Positions 7,530 to 15,986 of a DNA stretch of 28,479 nt are shown here, piece after piece. The stretch's first letter is position 1. Every line of letters begins with the position of its first letter. The notes beneath the pieces were generated by a model. The model was given only the letters and a program-made list of their open reading frames with translations. It did not search any database and was not told the origin of the DNA. The position numbers were made by a program, and so were the translations under genes. This DNA is from Candidatus Bathyarchaeota archaeon (GTDB taxonomy: Archaea > Thermoproteota > Bathyarchaeia > 40CM-2-53-6 > RBG-13-38-9), in contig JAGTQO010000010.1 in the NCBI GenBank assembly GCA_018396565.1, positions 1 through 28,479 of the forward strand. The letters run 5' to 3'.

Positions 7530-8558
7530 TTGGCTGTCGAAGACATATCTTTTGTAGTGGTCTATTTGAACAATGCGAAGTTTTTGGAGAAGGCAGCTTC
7601 AGATATTGAAAGTATGCGTGTTAGAGGTGCAGGGAACATAGCCAGACATGCGGTCTCAGCTATGAGGATGGTCGCCAAATATTCGAGGGCGAAGGATGGG
7701 AAGGCCCTCATGATTGAGCTTGAGGCTGCTGCCAAGAGAATTCTCTCAACCAGACCGACCGCAGTCTCCTTGGCGAATGGTATAAGATATGTAATGTATA
7801 GAGTCAAAATCGCCAGTATGGGTAGTATGGACCTTGAGGTGCTCAGATCTGCTGCGGTGGCTGCCGCTGACGAATTCATTGAGGAATCAATTAAGGCTGT
7901 CGACCGAATAGGTGAGATAGGTTCCAGACGTATAAGAAACGGGGATGTCCTCTTGACACACTGCCATAGCGCCGCGGCTGTTGAGGTTATGAGAAGAGCT
8001 TGGATGGACGGTAGAAGATTCAGCGTCTACGTTACGGAGACAAGACCCAGATTCCAGGGAAGAGAGACTGCAATTATACTATCCAGTCTAGGGATCCCTG
8101 TAACCCTCATAGTCGACTCAGCAGCTAGATATTTCATGAATGATGTGGACAGGGTTGTCGTCGGGGCTGACGCTGTCGCCGCCAACGGAGCGGTGGTGAA
8201 CAAGATAGGGACCTCAACCATAGCCACCCTGGCCCATGAAGCCAGGACACAGTTCATGGTTGCAAGTGAAACCTACAAGTTCAGCCCTGAAACAGTTATG
8301 GGTGAGCTCGTAACCGTTGAGGAGAGGGATGCGTCTGAGGTTGTTTCGAAAAACTTCCTCCGAAAATATTCGAAGATAAGAGTTAGGAACCCGGCTTTCG
8401 ACATTACACCACCAGAATATGTCGACCTCATAGTTACCGAGAGAGGTGTGATCCCCCCTCAAGGTGCTATAATGGTGATACATGAACTGTTCGGCTCAAT
8501 CCAGCAAGATGAACTATTAAAGTATCAGACGTACAGAATAACCGAGGATCAACAGTAA
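7530..8558 (+). CDS. e2b2: Ribose-1,5-bisphosphate isomerase
   Basis: 342 residues of the eIF2B-like/R15P isomerase family. It converts ribose 1,5-bisphosphate to ribulose 1,5-bisphosphate, the step between AMP phosphorylase and RuBisCO in the archaeal AMP pathway. The substrate-binding MRVRGAGNIAR is at 29-39. The catalytic cysteine is C145 in LLTHCHS and the catalytic aspartate is D214 in VGADAVAANGAVVNKIGT; both match residues known in the Thermococcus enzyme. The C-terminal PPEYVDLIVTERGVIPPQ is typical. Initiation is at TTG 7530. No good ribosome site precedes it and an A/T-rich stretch lies 25-35 bases upstream, so a leaderless message is likely. It is followed after 20 bases by the AMP phosphorylase gene, giving an operon. 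Related eIF2B alpha-type or methylthioribose-phosphate isomerases are the alternatives, but motif and context favour this call. Confidence 0.93.
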   Translation: MAVEDISFVVVYLNNAKFLEKAASDIESMRVRGAGNIARHAVSAMRMVAKYSRAKDGKALMIELEAAAKRILSTRPTAVSLANGIRYVMYRVKIASMGSMDLEVLRSAAVAAADEFIEESIKAVDRIGEIGSRRIRNGDVLLTHCHSAAAVEVMRRAWMDGRRFSVYVTETRPRFQGRETAIILSSLGIPVTLIVDSAARYFMNDVDRVVVGADAVAANGAVVNKIGTSTIATLAHEARTQFMVASETYKFSPETVMGELVTVEERDASEVVSKNFLRKYSKIRVRNPAFDITPPEYVDLIVTERGVIPPQGAIMVIHELFGSIQQDELLKYQTYRITEDQQ

Positions 8559-8578
8559 AATGTGGGAGGGTTTTCAAG

Positions 8579-10123
8579 GTGAAGTTGAAAGTTAGGCTTA
8601 CACATCTGGACGCGGGTGGAAAACTGCTGGTCATCATGAATGCGGAGGACGCTGAGGAGCTCGGCGTCAGGAGTCTGAGCAGGGTTATGCTGAGAAAAAA
8701 CGGTTTAGAGGCGATAGCCATTGTAAACACCACAACCAGAATGTTTCATAGAGGAAGTGTAGGAGTATGTTTGGAGGTTCAGCAGCGTCTCCAACTCTGT
8801 GAAGGTGAAATGATTGATGTTGAACTCTCAAACCCACCCAACTCTCTCAACCATATTAAAAAGAGGCTAAAGGGAAGAAAACTTACACATGCCGAGATAA
8901 AAGAGATCATAAGGGATGTCGTCAACGGCCTGTTGAGTGACGTTGAATTAACCTCTTTCGTAACCTCCATACAACATTTCGCCCTAGACATGGATGAGGC
9001 TACAAGCCTCTCAATCGCCATGGTTGAGTCAGGTAAGACCCTGCAACTCGACAAGAAAATTATCGTCGACAAACACTCCATCGGAGGTGTTCCAGGGGAT
9101 AAGACAACCCTTCTGGTTGTTCCAATAGTAGCCTCATGCGGCTTAACAATTCCGAAATGCTCCTCCAGGGCAATAACCTCAGCGGCGGGAACGGCTGACA
9201 GGGCCGAAGTATATATGCCTGTGAACCTGAGTCTTGAGGAGATGAGGAGAGTCTTAGAGAAGGCTGACGGCTGCATAGTATGGGGTGGAGCCTTACATCT
9301 CGCCCCTGCAGACGACATCTTCGTCAACATCGAATTTCCACTTTCAATAGACCCACTACTGCTGCCGTCAATAATGAGTAAGAAGAAGGCTGTAGGTTCC
9401 AAGTTTGTGGTGATCGATATACCTACAGGGGCTGAGGTCAAGGTCAAGACGATGGTTGAAGCCCAGCTCCTTGCACAAGACTTCATAGAGATCGGGAGAA
9501 GGCTGGAGATGAATGTTCAATGTGCAATAACATATGGAGGCCAACCTGTGGGCCACGCCATAGGACCTGCCCTCGAGGCTAGAGAGGCCTTAGAGAACCT
9601 GACTAACATGAGGCTTCACAGGGACTTGGTCGACAAGGCAACAGATATTGCTGGAATGCTACTTGAAATGGCTGGAATCCAGGACGGTGAGGCTAAGGCA
9701 ATGTATGCTCTGAAGTCTGGTAGGGCTGAGCGGAAGATGAGGGAGATAATCGCTGAGCAGGGCGGCAACCCAGATATCAATCCTGAAGACATTCCGGTTG
9801 GCCAATACACTCTTGACATAGAGGCTGAGCATCATGGAATCCTCCTCTGGATTGATATGCCTAGGCTCGTTGAGATCGCCAGGTTAGCCGGCTCACCGAA
9901 AGATAAGGGTGCAGGTGTCCTACTGCACAAGAAACTTGGAGAGAAGGTGAGTAAAGGCGATAAATTGTTCACAGTCTATTCAGAGAAGGCTGGCAAACTT
10001 GAGAGTGTGTATTCAAGTTTGAAAGACTCACCGATCATGCTTGTAGGCCACAGTATGGAAATGACCCTGAGCTGCGTCAAGGACTATAAACCTCAACCCG
10101 ACAGATTCATGCTTGATAGGTAA
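8579..10123 (+). CDS. deoA: AMP phosphorylase
   Basis: 514 residues, close to the roughly 500 of archaeal AMP phosphorylases. It cleaves NMPs with phosphate to ribose 1,5-bisphosphate and a free base, the entry to the AMP pathway. Residues 1-85 form the N-terminal domain specific to the archaeal type. Next comes the thymidine-phosphorylase-like fold with KHSIGGVPGDKTT at 165-177 (phosphate and nucleotide site) and SSRAITSAAGTAD at 195-207. The C-terminal alpha/beta domain has the KDKGAGVLLHKKLGEKV segment. GTG at 8579 is placed 8 bases after GGGAGGG (8564-8570), a good ribosome site. It is co-directional with the isomerase gene and convergent with RuBisCO, whose stop is only 9 bases away. Confidence 0.95.
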   Translation: MKLKVRLTHLDAGGKLLVIMNAEDAEELGVRSLSRVMLRKNGLEAIAIVNTTTRMFHRGSVGVCLEVQQRLQLCEGEMIDVELSNPPNSLNHIKKRLKGRKLTHAEIKEIIRDVVNGLLSDVELTSFVTSIQHFALDMDEATSLSIAMVESGKTLQLDKKIIVDKHSIGGVPGDKTTLLVVPIVASCGLTIPKCSSRAITSAAGTADRAEVYMPVNLSLEEMRRVLEKADGCIVWGGALHLAPADDIFVNIEFPLSIDPLLLPSIMSKKKAVGSKFVVIDIPTGAEVKVKTMVEAQLLAQDFIEIGRRLEMNVQCAITYGGQPVGHAIGPALEAREALENLTNMRLHRDLVDKATDIAGMLLEMAGIQDGEAKAMYALKSGRAERKMREIIAEQGGNPDINPEDIPVGQYTLDIEAEHHGILLWIDMPRLVEIARLAGSPKDKGAGVLLHKKLGEKVSKGDKLFTVYSEKAGKLESVYSSLKDSPIMLVGHSMEMTLSCVKDYKPQPDRFMLDR

Positions 10124-10132
10124 ATATGCTGG

Positions 10133-11383
10133 TTAAAGCCACAACTTCAATGCCTGATCGAGTTCAGGGTGAGAACCCGCATAATCATCAAGCCTTACAC
10201 CTTTGGCTGACGCCTCTATAGCCTGCCTCATAGCCTTGGCTCCTGAAATGGTTCCTCCGGGATGTCCATGTACCCCTCCACCAGCCTGAATGACAATATC
10301 TAGGCCGAAATTTTCGATGAGAGGCGGCAGAGTTCTTGGATGGAGGCCTCCTGATGCAACCGGCATCACCTCCTTCAGACCGTAGAGGTCGCCCCTCAAC
10401 ACCTCACAGTTACGCTTAACTTCACCCTCACCCTCAGACATCTTGCCGAAGGCTGCGCCTACATGCAACTGATCTAAACCTATTATCCTAACGATCTTAG
10501 CTATGACATTCATAGATATTCCATGCTTTGGGTTCCTAGTGAACGCTGCATGCCCAGCCCTATGCGCATGAATCACTAGGTTGAGGTCCCTGTTCCTCAA
10601 GGTTTGTAGGGCTGACCATCCACATGTCAAGATATCAACCATAACATACTCTCCACCCTGCTCCTCAACGAAACTCGCCCTCCTCAACATCTCCTCAGTC
10701 TCAGCAGTCACATTCACCATGTACATTTTGCTCTCCCCTGTCTCCCCTTCAGCTCTGTCCCTCATCTCCAGAGTCTGAATAACTCTGTCCTCGAAGGGAT
10801 TGAATCTTTGGCCGCTCAGATTCTCATCGTCCTTGACTACGTCACAGCCTCCTACCCAAGCCTCATAAGCTATCTTTGCATGATCTTGAGTTTTGAGCCC
10901 TATCTTAGGCTTAATTATCGTTCCGAGGAGAGGCCTCCCATAAACCCTTGTGACTTCCCTGACTCCTTCTATCCCATATTTCGGTCCCTTGAAAGTCTTG
11001 ACTAGTCTTCTGGGTATATGTACATCTTCTAGACGGAGGTTCCTCAATGTTTTGAGTCCGAAGACGTTTCCTGCAATGCTGCTCAAAATATTCGGCATAT
11101 TCCCATACTCGAAGAGTTCGATTGGATAAGCGATCTTGACAGTTCCACCATCCATTTTGAATACTTTAGCATGGAGATCCGTAACATAAGATCTCATTGT
11201 TGAAAGCTCGGTCCATGTTCCGATGGAGCTCTCAGCTGCAATAGCACCAGCGGCCTCTTTCAAACTAACTCCTTCTGGTTCAACTATGAATTCGCATATC
11301 AGGTCATCATCGGTTGGACAGTATTTTAAATTCACGAAATCTTCATATCTCAAGCTATATTCCTTACCCCCATTTTTATTCAT
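10133..11383 (-). CDS. rbcL: Ribulose-1,5-bisphosphate carboxylase/oxygenase large chain, form III
   Basis: 416 residues, full length for archaeal form III. Catalytic residues are all visible: E51 and T56-W57 in ESSIGTWT, N106, K158 and K160 in GTIIKPKIGL, the carbamylated lysine K184 with metal ligands D186 and E187 in VKDDEN, H274, R275 and H278 in HAHRAGH, H307 in LHVG, loop-6 K314 in FGKM, S344-G345-G346, and the GGG at 368-370. It should carboxylate ribulose 1,5-bisphosphate made by the two convergent enzymes at 7530-10123 to give two 3-phosphoglycerates. No phosphoribulokinase is present, which fits nucleotide salvage rather than a Calvin cycle. It lies 113 bp downstream of the tungstate transporter ATPase gene on the same strand. 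A TTATAA element at 11400-11405 suggests its own promoter, though it is slightly close to the ATG. Confidence 0.97.
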   Translation of the reverse strand: MNKNGGKEYSLRYEDFVNLKYCPTDDDLICEFIVEPEGVSLKEAAGAIAAESSIGTWTELSTMRSYVTDLHAKVFKMDGGTVKIAYPIELFEYGNMPNILSSIAGNVFGLKTLRNLRLEDVHIPRRLVKTFKGPKYGIEGVREVTRVYGRPLLGTIIKPKIGLKTQDHAKIAYEAWVGGCDVVKDDENLSGQRFNPFEDRVIQTLEMRDRAEGETGESKMYMVNVTAETEEMLRRASFVEEQGGEYVMVDILTCGWSALQTLRNRDLNLVIHAHRAGHAAFTRNPKHGISMNVIAKIVRIIGLDQLHVGAAFGKMSEGEGEVKRNCEVLRGDLYGLKEVMPVASGGLHPRTLPPLIENFGLDIVIQAGGGVHGHPGGTISGAKAMRQAIEASAKGVRLDDYAGSHPELDQALKLWL

Positions 11384-11496
11384 GTTACTGAGTAATCTCT
11401 TATAATAATGTGATTAATCTGATAGACTCGGCTTGGCTATTTAATTGCTATGGTGCTTGTGATGAAGATTATATCTTCTAACATTTTCTTGAGGTT

Positions 11497-12567
11497 TCAT
11501 ATTATTTGTACCGATGATGCTTTGAATACTAAGAAAATTCTTGTGCCTATGCTCAGTTGCAGGTCCTTGAATGACTTCTTAGTTACCTGCACAGTGAAGT
11601 TTTTACTCTCACCCACCTTGACCTTCAATTTCACCGCAGATTCCGTTTCGAGTATTTGTGTTATTCTTCCTTCGAACATGTTTCTTGCACTTGAAACTAT
11701 TGGTTGGCTTGACAATATGATGTCTTCTGGAGGGATATGGATCATTACGTACCCTGATTTCTTGAAGGCAGCTTCGATTTTTAACCTGTCGCCGATGTCT
11801 ATGATAGATGTGCCTTCAGTGAATGCTGTTGATAGACCTGAAAAAACATTTTCGAACTTTACGAAATTCTTGACAGGTTCCGATGGTCTTCCAAAGATTT
11901 CTTGGAATGTGCCTACCCCTTCTATTTTTCCATTGTTGATCATAGCCACTCGATGTGCTAGGTTTTCTGCTTGGAACATATTATGTGTTGCCATTATTAT
12001 TGTAGTCCTTTTTTCTCTATTAATGTTGGTTAGAACCTCCTCGATTATTGAGATGTTTCTAGGATCTAGGTTCGCTGTAGGCTCGTCAAGGAGTAGTAGC
12101 TCAGGTTCAGTAACCAAGGCTTGGGCTAGGGATACTCTTTGCGCTTCACCACCTGACAAAGTCAATGCGTTTTTCCTTTCATATCCTTGGAGCTGTACGA
12201 GTTTCAGCGTCTCTCTGACTTTCCCCTCAATGGTGACTTTATCCTCTCCTCTAACCTTCAAACCGTATGCTATATTGTCGGAGACACTCATGTCGAACAG
12301 TTTTGTCTGCTGGAATAACATGCCTATTCTTCTACGTAAAGCTACTTTGTCTTTCGCACTGTAGTCGACTGGCGTTTCATTGAATAAGATTCTTCCTTCC
12401 GTAGGCTCCTCAAGCAGATCGAGTATTCGTAGGAGAGTGGTTTTGCCGGCGCCGTTGGGTCCTACAAGAACAAATACCTCCCCACTCTGAACTTTAAAGT
12501 CGATATCTTTCAAGACCTGTCTTCCAGAGTATGTTTTGGAGAGTTTTTGAACTTCTATAGTTAGCAT
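11497..12567 (-). CDS. tupC: Tungstate/molybdate ABC transporter ATPase
   Basis: 356 residues. Walker A GPNGAGKT is at 36-43, the Q-loop at LFQQ, the signature LSGGEAQR at 138-145, Walker B LLLLDEP at 157-163, and the switch His in MATHN. After the ATPase domain (1-235) comes a C-terminal regulatory part ending in a TOBE/Mop-like domain (about 290-356, GRITQILETESAVKLKVKV). Such domains bind oxyanions in molybdate and tungstate transporters and may mediate trans-inhibition. The start ATG directly abuts the stop of the permease gene (TAAATG), so the two are coupled. Substrate is assigned from the adjacent TupA- and TupB-like genes; molybdate cannot be excluded. Confidence 0.88.
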   Translation of the reverse strand: MLTIEVQKLSKTYSGRQVLKDIDFKVQSGEVFVLVGPNGAGKTTLLRILDLLEEPTEGRILFNETPVDYSAKDKVALRRRIGMLFQQTKLFDMSVSDNIAYGLKVRGEDKVTIEGKVRETLKLVQLQGYERKNALTLSGGEAQRVSLAQALVTEPELLLLDEPTANLDPRNISIIEEVLTNINREKRTTIIMATHNMFQAENLAHRVAMINNGKIEGVGTFQEIFGRPSEPVKNFVKFENVFSGLSTAFTEGTSIIDIGDRLKIEAAFKKSGYVMIHIPPEDIILSSQPIVSSARNMFEGRITQILETESAVKLKVKVGESKNFTVQVTKKSFKDLQLSIGTRIFLVFKASSVQII

Positions 12568-13275
12568 TTATCTTTTCTGACCTCTAAACTGTATGATTGT
12601 TAGTGCAAGGTTTATTATGAATGCTATACTCAATAAGATTATTCCGAGTGTGATGGCTAGGTCGAAGTTTCCAAGGTTCGTTTCGACGACTATGGCGGTC
12701 GTCAATGTTCGTGTGACCCATCTGATGTTTCCTCCAGCGATCATTATCCCTCCAACCTCTGAGATAGCTGCTCCGAAGGCTACGATGACTGCGGTTAATA
12801 TGCCCGTTCGTGCTTCTCTTAGGACAGTCCAAGCTGCTTGCCTGTCTGTGGCGCCGAGTGATAGTGCTCTCTCCCTGACAGTCTTTTCAACACTTCCTAT
12901 AGCTGACATTGTCACCCCAGTTACGATTGGAACTGCCATTATGAGTTGAGTTATTATCATGGCTGTCGGCGTGTATAATAATCCAAGGGGACCTAGAGGT
13001 CCTGATGTGGTGAGTAGGAGATAAACCACTAAGCCGACGACTACTGGAGGCAACCCCATAAACGTGTTTACGATGCTTTTCAAGGTCAAGTCTATAATGC
13101 GTGTCAACATCATTTTTCCCTTGAACCATCCAAAGCCTAGGGCTGTTCCGATAGGTATGCCTATAATTGCGCCGATTAGAACTGCTGTTCCCGAGACTTT
13201 CAAGGATAGTAATGTTATGTTTAAAATCTCTTCTAGAAAAGTGTTCTCGAACATTTTTTCACACATCATTTTCAT
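12568..13275 (-). CDS. tupB: Tungstate ABC transporter permease
   Basis: 235 residues with about five or six membrane helices and a BPD_transp_1 domain. The EAA loop that docks the ATPase is ERALSLGATDRQAAWTVLREA. The following AFGAAISEVGGIMIAGGNIR and RTLTTAIVVETNLG stretches are characteristic of TupB. It pairs with the ATPase gene immediately downstream and the binding protein 81 bp upstream. Several Met codons lie at the N-terminus (residues 1, 3, 4, 8); the first is used here, but Met8 (MFENTFLEEIL) is an equally reasonable start. Confidence 0.9.
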   Translation of the reverse strand: MKMMCEKMFENTFLEEILNITLLSLKVSGTAVLIGAIIGIPIGTALGFGWFKGKMMLTRIIDLTLKSIVNTFMGLPPVVVGLVVYLLLTTSGPLGPLGLLYTPTAMIITQLIMAVPIVTGVTMSAIGSVEKTVRERALSLGATDRQAAWTVLREARTGILTAVIVAFGAAISEVGGIMIAGGNIRWVTRTLTTAIVVETNLGNFDLAITLGIILLSIAFIINLALTIIQFRGQKR

Positions 13276-13356
13276 GTTCTGAGTTTGTATGGTGAACTGT
13301 TATAGATATTTAGGTCTCGACGGTTAAACTCTTTTTTTATGTCTCCATCTAAGGAT

Positions 13357-14283
13357 CTAAGGTTTTTGTTTATCGTACCATGCGAGTTCATTCGATTGGT
13401 CAGGGAAGCCTAATTCTCTAGCCAACTCAATTTTGCGAGCTAATGGTTTGAACAGCATCTCTCCATTCTTTTTGTAGTTTGCTATTAATTCTTGGCCTTC
13501 ATTTGAGATCATGAACTTAGCTAAGGCCAATGCGCCTTTATAATTTCTATTGGGATATTTCTCAGGGTTGACAAGTATTATTGCGTAAGGGTTCGTCAAA
13601 ATCTTGTCGTCTTGAACTAGAATATCCATGTCTTTCAACTGCCTTTTAAAAGATAACCATGTGGATCTGTCTGTCAGTGTGTATGAGCCCTTCTCATTGG
13701 ATATCCGCAGTACGGATCCCATGCCGGTGCCGGCTTCAATATACCATGCATATGTTTTGTTTGAGGGCGTTATTCCCAACATACTCCATATTTTCAGCTC
13801 AAACATGTTCGTGCCAGACTTATCGGCACGAGAGACAAATGTCGCATCGCCTCTGAAGCCTCTTTCACATATCCTCCTGAAGGCTTCTGTACTGTTCGTC
13901 AAATTTTTTATTCCAGCTGGGTCACTTGCGGGGCCTACTATTATAAAGTCATTGTAAAACACGCCGATCCTATGGATGCCGTAAGTGCTGTTAACAAACG
14001 ATAGCTCCAAATTTTTTGAATGCACTAGAACGATGTCGGCGTCGCCTCTTCTACCGATCTCTATTGCTTGGCCGGTACCTACTGAGATGACATGGACCTC
14101 TGCATGGTGTTTGTTCTCAAATTTAGGGATCAGATAGTCTAGCATGCCTGAATCATATACGCTTGTGGTTGTTGCTAAAACAATGATTGGCTTTTGTGAG
14201 CTGAGGTAATGCTCATATGCGATTCCTCCTATGATGGCGATTCCAATTATTACAGCTGCGATTGTGGTCTTTGGAAATTCCAT
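13357..14283 (-). CDS. tupA: Tungstate-binding protein of ABC transporter
   Basis: 308 residues. Residues 7-27 form an uncleaved or cleaved hydrophobic signal. The mature part begins IVLATTTSVYDSGMLDYL, where the TTTS stretch (38-41) is the oxyanion-binding signature of TupA-type proteins. SVGTGQAIEIGRRGDADIVLVHS and the FVSRADKSGTNMFELKIW segment agree with the family. It captures tungstate outside the cell for the TupBC importer. Tungsten supplies aldehyde:ferredoxin oxidoreductases and formate dehydrogenases in many anaerobic archaea; none is encoded in this window. The gene is first in the tup operon and its promoter contains a candidate ModE-type operator at 14302-14325. Confidence 0.9.
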   Translation of the reverse strand: MEFPKTTIAAVIIGIAIIGGIAYEHYLSSQKPIIVLATTTSVYDSGMLDYLIPKFENKHHAEVHVISVGTGQAIEIGRRGDADIVLVHSKNLELSFVNSTYGIHRIGVFYNDFIIVGPASDPAGIKNLTNSTEAFRRICERGFRGDATFVSRADKSGTNMFELKIWSMLGITPSNKTYAWYIEAGTGMGSVLRISNEKGSYTLTDRSTWLSFKRQLKDMDILVQDDKILTNPYAIILVNPEKYPNRNYKGALALAKFMISNEGQELIANYKKNGEMLFKPLARKIELARELGFPDQSNELAWYDKQKP

Positions 14284-14301
14284 TATCTACTGCCCTCAGG
14301 A

Positions 14302-14325
14302 CGTTATGTTTAAACGTATATATCG
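14302..14325 (-). promoter_or_regulatory. Candidate ModE/TunR-type operator over the tupA TATA box
   Basis: A 24-bp element begins CGTTAT and ends ATATCG; the ends are complementary at 5 of 6 positions around a 12-base centre with a GTTTAAAC palindrome. Length and end sequence resemble the E. coli ModE box (CGTTAT...ATAACG, 24 bp). On the minus strand it covers the TATA-like ATATATA (14317-14323), about 37 bases before the tupA start. A regulator bound here should block transcription. A ModE-family gene lies at 14989-15558. Confidence 0.5.
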
Positions 14326-14988
14326 GCTTAGAGATTTATATGAATATAACGATGCGTAAGTCTTAGATTCATGTAAGTCCTGACATACAACATATCATGA
14401 TGTATGCCATAGCTTTTATTACAAGTATATTCAACCATAGACTCAGTCCCATCTAAATTAACCGAGCGCATGAGCTTAAGCAGACCATATTATGGAAGAG
14501 ACTTTCTCCACCCCCTTGCCACTACACATCAAGCCGTAACGCTCGGGCATGTCTGGCATACCTAAACCATCAAGGAAAGGACTACACAAACCTTTAACTC
14601 AATCCACCTCACCACGTCTAACAAGTTAGATTCATTAGCTGCAGGAGCGCCCTAAAGAACCCAATAGCAATACACCCACATTAGAATACCCTTATGGTTC
14701 ATGCAACACACTGCAGATAGCTCTTTGGATTTATGCGTTGGGGCTCACCGCCAAAGTGGGGTAGAGGGTGTCTGCTTCGCTCACATGTAGAAAAGACCGT
14801 CAGAACGGCAAACCCAGAGTCTGCCCAATTCACAGAAACCTCCACACAATAAATGTGTCGACGCTGATGACCTAGTATTATTGTTAATGGCTATCTTGTC
14901 GCCGCCCCCAATTCAGCATGCAAGAAATAGAGACTAGTATAAATCTCCGATACGATCATAAATATGTGAAATTAACTTCAGGTCTTGG
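14326..14988. other. Long intergenic region without recognisable gene
   Basis: No convincing reading frame, tRNA or known RNA is seen on either strand. A dyad CATACA/TGTATG sits at 14384-14389 and 14401-14406. A TATA-like CATAAATATG at 14957-14966 lies about 30 bases before the ModE-type start and probably drives it. A ModE-like operator is not obvious near that start. Confidence 0.4.
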
Positions 14989-15558
14989 ATGGCTTTGACC
15001 AAGAAGAATAGACCTCTCACCCCATCCTTCAAGCTATGGCTAGGAACCGAGACGGGATATGTCATCGGCAAAGGTGGTGTAACCATTCTAAAAGCAATAG
15101 ACAAGTATGGTTCAATCTCAGAGGCCGCCAAGAAAATCGGCATATCCTACAAACATGTGTGGGACAAGATTGCAGAGATGGAGAAAGCACTCGGCGAACC
15201 TTTCCTGCAAACACGAAGGGGAGGGAGGATGGGAGGTGGCGGTGCAGAGCTAACCGGTAAAGCCATGACCCTAATAAGAAACTATGACAGGATCGAGAGA
15301 TATATTGGAAGGATTATGAAAGATAAGGAGCACTGGGAGGTTATAGGATTGAAGATAAGTGCAAGAAACCGCCTTAAGGGTGTCGTGGAAGATGTTCAAA
15401 CAGGCCCAGTAACATCGAAGGTGAAAGTCAGAATCACAACCCCAACAACAATAACAGCAGTAATCACGAAGGAGGCCGTTGATGAGCTGGAGATCAAGCC
15501 AGGCGAAAAAGTTGAGGCAGTGATAAAAGCTACGGAGGTTATGATTGCTAAGGAATAA
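14989..15558 (+). CDS. ModE-family molybdate/tungstate-responsive transcription regulator
   Basis: 189 residues. The N-terminal winged helix-turn-helix (about 25-110) has the ModE/LysR-like pattern ILKAIDKYGSISEAAKKIGISYKHVWDKIAEME, then the conserved RRGGRMGGGGAELT. The C-terminal Mop domain (about 121-189, SARNRLKGVVEDVQTGPVTS...ITAVITKEAVDELEIKPGE) binds molybdate or tungstate. A single Mop domain instead of two is usual in archaea. It is transcribed away from the tup operon across a 705 bp gap and is the obvious candidate to bind the operator at 14302-14325. A tungstate-specific role (TunR-like) is inferred from the neighbouring tup genes. Confidence 0.88.
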   Translation: MALTKKNRPLTPSFKLWLGTETGYVIGKGGVTILKAIDKYGSISEAAKKIGISYKHVWDKIAEMEKALGEPFLQTRRGGRMGGGGAELTGKAMTLIRNYDRIERYIGRIMKDKEHWEVIGLKISARNRLKGVVEDVQTGPVTSKVKVRITTPTTITAVITKEAVDELEIKPGEKVEAVIKATEVMIAKE

Positions 15559-15639
15559 GGATTAGTCTACCAGTGCATTTCAACTATCTTTTCAAAAGTA
15601 CAGGCAACCTATCCTGGTATTTCTGTGATAGAGATTTGG

Positions 15640-15746
15640 AGCCCCGGACGGGTTTCGAACCCGTGACCTACGGCTAGCCTGGAGCACATACAAGGTTCGA
15701 CTGTTCAAGTACATCCGTCGCTCTGGCCAGGCTGAGCTACCGGGGC
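15640..15746 (-). tRNA. tRNA-Thr(UGU) with two introns
   Basis: The acceptor stem GCCCCGG/CCGGGGC, D-arm GCTC/GAGC and T-arm ACGGG-TTCGAAA-CCCGT are perfect. The anticodon stem only forms if two segments are removed: 15696-15714 (19 nt, between positions 30 and 31) and 15676-15688 (13 nt, at the usual 37/38 site). This leaves ACGGC-CTTGTAA-GCCGT with anticodon TGT (15690-15692) and a 75-nt mature RNA. The discriminator base is U, as in archaeal tRNA-Thr, and CCA is encoded (15637-15639). Exact splice points are inferred from folding. Confidence 0.85.
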
Positions 15747-15839
15747 CTCCACCTATTCTTGGTCAACATTGCACATTATATCTTTTTTGACAACCCGAAT
15801 ATCAAAGTTTTTTAGGCTTCTTCGACATCATTGACTGGT

Positions 15840-15976
15840 GCCGGGGTGGCTCAGCTGTGGTCAGATGCCCTTCAAGGGCAGGTATAAGCGCTGGACTCAT
15901 AAATCTTCTGGGTCACTCTGGAGAGATCCAGAGGCCGCGGGTTCGACTGCAATAGCCGGAACTCCCGCCCCCGGCA
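15840..15976 (+). tRNA. Elongator tRNA-Met(CAU) with three introns
   Basis: Acceptor GCCGGGG/CCCCGGC with discriminator A. Removing three segments gives a regular 76-nt tRNA. 15866-15887 (22 nt, D-arm, between positions 23 and 24) restores GAGC to pair with GCTC and holds a GCCC/GGGC hairpin. 15902-15925 (24 nt, after position 37) restores CTGGA-CTCATAA-TCCAG. 15947-15961 (15 nt) lies in the T-loop between GCGGG and CCCGC. The anticodon CAT is at 15898-15900. The sequence resembles archaeal elongator tRNA-Met rather than tRNA-Ile2. No CCA is encoded. Splice sites could shift by a few bases. Confidence 0.85.
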
Positions 15977-15986
15977 CTTCCCACTT

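Noticed and set aside
14868..14910. Possible C/D-box RNA (CTGATGA near 14872)
   Set aside because: A box C-like TGATGA is present, but no matching box D CTGA or paired ends are found at a suitable distance.
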